NCBI GenBank assembly: GCA_900554645.1
Contig: USIE01000001.1
Span: 62,001-126,000, forward strand
Origin: an uncultured Collinsella sp.
GTDB taxonomy: Bacteria > Actinomycetota > Coriobacteriia > Coriobacteriales > Coriobacteriaceae
Reading direction: 5' to 3'
Length of the DNA stretch: 64,000 nt
Position numbers and translations under genes: made by a program. Positions 60,379 to 64,000 of the stretch are shown piece by piece (position 1 is the stretch's first letter; every line of letters begins with the position of its first letter). The notes under the pieces were generated by a model. The model was given only the letters and a program-made list of their open reading frames with translations, ran no database searches and had not been told where the DNA came from.

Positions 60379-61524
60379 ATGGACCTTGCTGACATCCGCC
60401 AGGCCATCGATGGCATCGACACCACGCTCCTCAACAGCTTTATCGAGCGCATGGACATTGCCACCGAGGTCGCCAAGTCAAAAATCGAGATGGGCAAGGC
60501 CGTCTTCGACCCCGCCCGCGAGCGCTCCAAGCTCAACAACCTCGCCAGCCGCGCGCCCGAGCGCTACGAGGCACAGACCATCGCCCTGTTTCGTCTCCTC
60601 ATGAGCATGAGCAAGGCCGAGCAGCAGCGCTACATCAACGAGCTCAAGGGCATCACGGTGTCGCAAAAGGCCCATGCCACGGCCGCAGCGTTTGACATGC
60701 CCTTCCCCCAGACGGCCACCGTCGCCTGCCAGGGCGTCGAAGGCGCCTACAGCCAGATCGCCGCGTGCAAGCTCTTCGACGTGCCGGATATTGCGTTCTT
60801 TGAGACCTTCGAGGGCGTCATGCGCGCCGTACGCGACGGCTTCTGCGAGTTTGGCGTGCTGCCCATCGAAAACTCCACCGCCGGCTCGGTCAACGCCGTC
60901 TACGACCTGCTCGCCCAGTTCGACTTCCACATCGTGCGCTCGCTTCGCCTCAAGATCGACCACAACTTGCTCGTCAAGCCCGGCACCAAGCTCGCGGACA
61001 TACGCGAGGTCTACAGCCACGGCCAAGCTATTGCCCAGTGTGCCGGCTTTATCGAGTCCCACGACCTGCACGCCACCAAGTACCCAAACACGGCCATGTC
61101 GGCCGAGATGGTCGCCAACTCCGAGCGCACCGACGTCGCCGCCATCGCCTCGCGCAGCTGTGCCACGCTGTATGGCCTCGAGGTGCTGGAGCCCAACATC
61201 CAGGACTCGGACAACAACTACACGCGCTTTGTCGTCATCAGCCGCGAGCCGCGCGTCTATCCCGGTGCCAACCGTACCTCGCTCATGATCACCACAGCCA
61301 ACGAGCCGGGTGCGCTCTATCGCGTACTCGAGCGCTTCTACGCGCTCAACATCAACCTCATCAAGCTGGAGAGCCGCCCCATCCCCGGTCGCGACTTTGA
61401 GTTTATGTTCTACTTCGATCTGGACTGCCCCTTTGGCAGCAAGGCCCTCGACGACCTGCTCGACTCAATCGACGACGTGTGCGAGAGCTTCACCTACTTT
61501 GGCAGCTACACGGAGGTGCTCTAG
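60379..61524 (+). CDS. pheA: Bifunctional chorismate mutase / prephenate dehydratase (P-protein)
   Basis: The P-protein turns chorismate into prephenate and then phenylpyruvate for phenylalanine. The 381-residue protein has a chorismate mutase AroQ-type helical domain (about 1-85, DLADIRQAIDGIDTTLLNSF). The dehydratase domain has VACQGVEGAYSQIA, LPIENSTAGSVNAVYDLL and NYTRFVVI, and a C-terminal ACT domain carries NLIKLESRPIP, the Phe-binding ESRP motif. ATG 60379 follows AAAGGGG. Chorismate mutase for both the Phe and Tyr branches must come from here, as TyrA has none. Confidence 0.97.
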   Translation: MDLADIRQAIDGIDTTLLNSFIERMDIATEVAKSKIEMGKAVFDPARERSKLNNLASRAPERYEAQTIALFRLLMSMSKAEQQRYINELKGITVSQKAHATAAAFDMPFPQTATVACQGVEGAYSQIAACKLFDVPDIAFFETFEGVMRAVRDGFCEFGVLPIENSTAGSVNAVYDLLAQFDFHIVRSLRLKIDHNLLVKPGTKLADIREVYSHGQAIAQCAGFIESHDLHATKYPNTAMSAEMVANSERTDVAAIASRSCATLYGLEVLEPNIQDSDNNYTRFVVISREPRVYPGANRTSLMITTANEPGALYRVLERFYALNINLIKLESRPIPGRDFEFMFYFDLDCPFGSKALDDLLDSIDDVCESFTYFGSYTEVL

Positions 61525-62775
61525 ATGACCGATACCGCCGCAAACCGCCCCTACGGCGTACTGGGCCGCGTGCTGGGCCACAGCTACACCCCGACCATCT
61601 ACAAGGAGCTGGCGGGGCTTGAGTACGTGCGTTTTGAGCGCGAGCCCGAGGACCTCGCGGCCTTTATGACGGGCGACGAGTGGGAGGGCACCAACGTGAC
61701 TATCCCTTACAAGCGCGCCGTCATGGAATACTTGGACGAGTTGAGTCCGCTCGCCAAGCGCATGGGCAACGTCAACACCATCACGCGCCTGCCCGACGGC
61801 CGCCTGCGCGGCGACAACACCGACTACTTTGGCTTCCAATGCCTGGTCGAGGAGCTAGGCGTAGAGGTTGCCGGTAAGAAGGCCCTCGTGCTCGGCGCCA
61901 CCGGCGGTGCCGGCACCACGGCCAGCATGGTGCTCGACGACCTGGGCGCCATCGTCGTACCCGTGGGTCGCACGAGCGAGGTCAATTACGACAACATCGC
62001 GCAGCAATCCGATGCCGCGCTGCTCGTAAACTGCACGCCCGCCGGCATGTTCCCCCACTGCCCCGACGCTCCCTGCACACTCGAAGGACTCGATGCGCTC
62101 GAGGGCGTCATCGACATTGTCTACAACCCCGCCCGTACGGGTCTGATGCTCGAGGCCGAGCGCCGAGACATCCCCTGCATCGGCGGCCTACTCATGCTTG
62201 TTGCCCAGGCGGCACAGGCTGTTGAGCGCTACACCGGCCAGATTACTCCACGTGAGCGCATTCTGGACGTAACGGAGCGCCTGTCGCGCCGCGAACAGAA
62301 CATCGCGCTGATCGGCATGCCGGGCTCGGGCAAGACCCGCGTGGGCGAGCAGATCGCCCGGCTCACGGTTCGCGAGCACATTGACTTGGACCGCGCACTT
62401 GAGGAGCGCCTGGGGATGCCCTGCGCCGACTTTATCGTCGAGCGCGGCGAGGCAGCCTTCCGCGAGCAGGAGACGGCGGAGCTGGCCGACATCTCCAAGC
62501 GCAGCGGCCTGGTGCTTTCCACGGGCGGCGGCGTGGTCACACGCGACGAGAACTACCCGCTGCTGCACCAGAACAGCCAGATCGTGATGCTCAACCGCAA
62601 GCTCGACGAACTCGCCCATAAGGGTCGCCCAATCACCGCCCGCGATGGCATCGATAAGCTCGCCGAGCAGCGCATGCCGCGCTACCGCGCCTGGGCCGAC
62701 TACATCATCGACTCACGCGACTGCGCCGCCAACACCGCCCGCGCCGTCCTCGACACCCTCCCACCCGCTCTCTAA
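61525..62775 (+). CDS. aroE-aroK: Shikimate dehydrogenase / shikimate kinase fusion
   Basis: One 416-residue protein covers two consecutive steps. Residues 1 to about 255 are AroE, with catalytic Lys in GTNVTIPYKRAV, the dinucleotide loop VLGATGGAGTTA and the Asp in GDNTDYFGF. The canonical N-terminal SxSP shikimate loop reads GHSYTPTIYKE. Residues about 265 to 416 are AroK, with Walker A GMPGSGKTRVG, HIDLDRALEERLG, AAFREQE, STGGGVVTR and RYRAWADYIID. ATG 61525 is adjacent to the pheA stop, eight bases after GGAGG. This AroE-AroK order is known in some anaerobes. It is followed by a palindrome. Confidence 0.95.
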   Translation: MTDTAANRPYGVLGRVLGHSYTPTIYKELAGLEYVRFEREPEDLAAFMTGDEWEGTNVTIPYKRAVMEYLDELSPLAKRMGNVNTITRLPDGRLRGDNTDYFGFQCLVEELGVEVAGKKALVLGATGGAGTTASMVLDDLGAIVVPVGRTSEVNYDNIAQQSDAALLVNCTPAGMFPHCPDAPCTLEGLDALEGVIDIVYNPARTGLMLEAERRDIPCIGGLLMLVAQAAQAVERYTGQITPRERILDVTERLSRREQNIALIGMPGSGKTRVGEQIARLTVREHIDLDRALEERLGMPCADFIVERGEAAFREQETAELADISKRSGLVLSTGGGVVTRDENYPLLHQNSQIVMLNRKLDELAHKGRPITARDGIDKLAEQRMPRYRAWADYIIDSRDCAANTARAVLDTLPPAL

Positions 62776-62778
62776 CCA

Positions 62779-62817
62779 AAACCACCACAAAGGGGACAGG
62801 CACCTTTGTGGTGGTTT
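62779..62817. repeat. Perfect 15-bp palindrome with a GGGGACAGG core
   Basis: AAACCACCACAAAGG (62779-62793) and CCTTTGTGGTGGTTT (62803-62817) are perfect complements around the loop GGACAGGCA. It lies between the stop of the aroE-aroK fusion and aroQ and shares the GGGGACAG core with the units around the transposase. Confidence 0.85.
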
Positions 62818-62839
62818 CTCGACTGCAAAGGAAACAACC

Positions 62840-63277
62840 ATGAAAGCACTCGTCATCAACGGCCCCAACCTCAACATGCTCGGCATTCGCGAGCCGGGCA
62901 TCTACGGCAGCGACAACTACGACCGCTTAGTGCAGATCTGTCAGGAAGCGGGTGCCGCACAGGGCTTCAACGAGGTCGAGGTCTTCCAGTCCAACCACGA
63001 GGGCAGCATCGTCGACAAGATCCAAGAGGCTTACGACAAAGTCGACGGCATCGTCATCAACCCGGCGGCTTACACGCACACGAGCGTCGCGATCCTCGAC
63101 GCCCTCAAGGCCGTTGCCATCCCTGCCGTCGAGGTACACATCAGCGCCGTAGAGACGCGCGAAGACTTCCGCCAGATTAGCTATGCGCGCCTGGCCTGCT
63201 TCGCCACCATTACGGGCGAAGGCCTGATGGGCTACGCCCACGCACTGGAGCTGCTGAGGGAGCATCTCGAAAAGTAG
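62840..63277 (+). CDS. aroQ: 3-dehydroquinate dehydratase, type II
   Basis: This enzyme removes water from 3-dehydroquinate, the third shikimate step. The 145-residue protein has LVINGPNLNMLGIREPGIYG with the catalytic Tyr, FQSNHEGSIVDKIQEA, INPAAYTHTSVAILDAL and VEVHISAVETREDFRQ, with both catalytic residues of the type II fold. ATG 62840 follows AAAGGAAAC. It completes the set of chorismate enzymes in this operon and is followed by the operon terminator. Confidence 0.97.
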   Translation: MKALVINGPNLNMLGIREPGIYGSDNYDRLVQICQEAGAAQGFNEVEVFQSNHEGSIVDKIQEAYDKVDGIVINPAAYTHTSVAILDALKAVAIPAVEVHISAVETREDFRQISYARLACFATITGEGLMGYAHALELLREHLEK

Positions 63278-63326
63278 CCTCGCGGATCAATTCATTAACA
63301 CCGATTCACACGAACAAAACTCCAGC

Positions 63327-63364
63327 GCCGGCAGCAGCGTCCTCGCTGCTGTCGGCATTTTATT
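63327..63364 (+). terminator. Intrinsic terminator of the aromatic operon
   Basis: GCCGGCAGCAGC pairs with GCTGCTGTCGGC around GTCCTC, then ATTTTATT. It ends the operon about 50 bases after aroQ. Confidence 0.9.
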
Positions 63365-63371
63365 ACTGGCA

Positions 63372-63377
63372 TATAAT
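63372..63377 (+). promoter_or_regulatory. -10 element for the DUF4869 gene
   Basis: A perfect TATAAT lies about 30 bases before the ATG at 63409. The -35 region overlaps the preceding terminator stem and does not match well. Confidence 0.45.
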
Positions 63378-63408
63378 CGTTGCTGTCACACTACGTCTGG
63401 AGACCCAC

Positions 63409-63858
63409 ATGCTGAGCATTCACCTGGGGGATTACCCCGGTTCCATCTACGATACCGAAACCTATTTTAGGAACTCATACTTGGACTCATGGTTCGAAGA
63501 CCCTATGGCCGCACAGATTATTAAAAGCGTGGACGGATCAGAGCTCATCGGTCCCCACAACATCGTAAGCAAACAGCTGGGCTCGATCACCCCACTCGAA
63601 CTGTCCGGCGGCGTTAAGACGCTGCTGCTGGTGCGCAATCTCCCAAATATGGTGTTCAACGCATCCACCTGCGGAGACAACTGTGCCCGCTGGCTACTCA
63701 AGATCGGCAAAGAGCAGGATGTGCTGGTGACCTTATACCACATCATGAAATTCCCCTGGAAGAGCTTTGAAATCCGCATTGAAAACGATGGCCGCATCGT
63801 CAGAAACATGCAGGAGTTTGTCGGCGCCACGAATGACTTTTTGGATGTTGATGAGTAA
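63409..63858 (+). CDS. DUF4869 domain protein of unknown function
   Basis: The 149-residue protein reads IHLGDYPGSIYDTETYFRNSY, then a central LGSITPLELSGGVKTLLL and NMVFNASTCGDNCARWLLKIG, a pattern I recall as DUF4869. The CGDNCA motif is striking and may matter for function. No signal peptide or membrane helix is seen. ATG 63409 follows GGAGA. The stop codon shares a base with the next start (TAATG), which points to a two-gene module. The base composition is visibly less GC-rich than in the aro genes. Function is unknown. Confidence 0.75.
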   Translation: MLSIHLGDYPGSIYDTETYFRNSYLDSWFEDPMAAQIIKSVDGSELIGPHNIVSKQLGSITPLELSGGVKTLLLVRNLPNMVFNASTCGDNCARWLLKIGKEQDVLVTLYHIMKFPWKSFEIRIENDGRIVRNMQEFVGATNDFLDVDE

Positions 63859-64000
63859 TGAAGGGAACGCATACCGTTGTCGTAGAACGCGCAAAGGTCA
63901 AATACACACTCACGTTTAAGCGCAATATTTCCTTTATACGCGGCAACAGCGGCACGGGCAAAACGACGCTCATCTCGATGATTCGCGACTACAACGACCG
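63858..64000 (+). CDS. P-loop ATPase, N-terminal part (truncated by window edge)
   Basis: Only the first 47 or so residues are visible: MKGTHTVVVERAKVKYTLTF, then a short strand and Walker A in RGNSGTGKTTLISMIRDYND. This is the start of an ATPase of the ABC/SMC-like or AAA kind in which the P-loop comes early. The ATG overlaps the DUF4869 stop, so the two are probably translated together. The rest, needed to name the family, lies beyond the window. Confidence 0.7.
   Translation, partial: MKGTHTVVVERAKVKYTLTFKRNISFIRGNSGTGKTTLISMIRDYND

Overview
The window looks like a chromosomal segment of a high-GC anaerobic actinobacterium of the class Coriobacteriia, most likely Collinsella or a close relative. 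This rests on the gene content and order (fermentative AdhE, PPDK with its PpsR regulator, an rpsP-khpA-rimM-trmD-lepB block, an mreBCD-mrdA-rodA block, a long shikimate operon), the heavy use of TTG and GTG starts, and the lack of any sign of an outer membrane. It is an inference from protein character, not a database match.

Layout. Positions 1-747 hold the 5' end of a pyrimidine operon (pyrR, then pyrB running off the left edge), with an attenuator upstream of pyrR. rpmB (1199-1387) is followed by a REP-associated tyrosine transposase (1574-2350) sitting between inverted copies of its presumed palindromes. AdhE and an APH-family phosphotransferase follow on the plus strand (2682-6183). From 6363 to 33075 almost everything is on the minus strand. 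Read in the direction of transcription this is rpsP-khpA-rimM-trmD-lepB, glyQ-glyS-ppsR-ppdK, rplS, rnhB, yraN-comM-dprA-trmFO-xerD, rpsB-tsf, and pyrH-frr-uppS-cdsA-dxr-rseP-ispG-proS. Together these cover translation, tRNA charging, DNA uptake and recombination, isoprenoid, lipid and envelope synthesis. dinB (33277-34530) is a lone plus-strand gene. Then come, on the minus strand, obgE-nadD-yqeK-rsfS, rplU-rpmA behind two uncharacterised radical-SAM-related genes, the cell-elongation genes mreB-mreC-mreD-mrdA-rodA with a DUF697-like gene, a TPR membrane protein with a cyclophilin, a zinc-ribbon membrane protein, an Exp7-like P-type ATPase and one tRNA-Arg(CCG).

From 54641 transcription switches to the plus strand for an aromatic amino acid operon: aroF-tyrA-aroB-aroA-aroC-pheA-aroE/aroK fusion-aroQ. 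It encodes all seven steps to chorismate plus the first dedicated steps to Phe and Tyr. A strong intrinsic terminator with a short Tyr/Phe-containing ORF lies between its apparent promoter and aroF, which suggests attenuation. After a terminator, the right edge holds a DUF4869 protein overlapping the start of a P-loop ATPase that is cut off by the window.

The main unexplained structure is a dispersed set of palindromes whose stems differ but whose loops share a GGGAC(A/G)G core. They lie around the transposase, at the ppsR and rsfS 3' ends, and twice inside the aromatic operon. The other points most worth checking are the aroF leader, an xerD reading frame with no canonical start codon, a winged-helix-like insertion in RseP, and the truncated DUF4869/ATPase pair.
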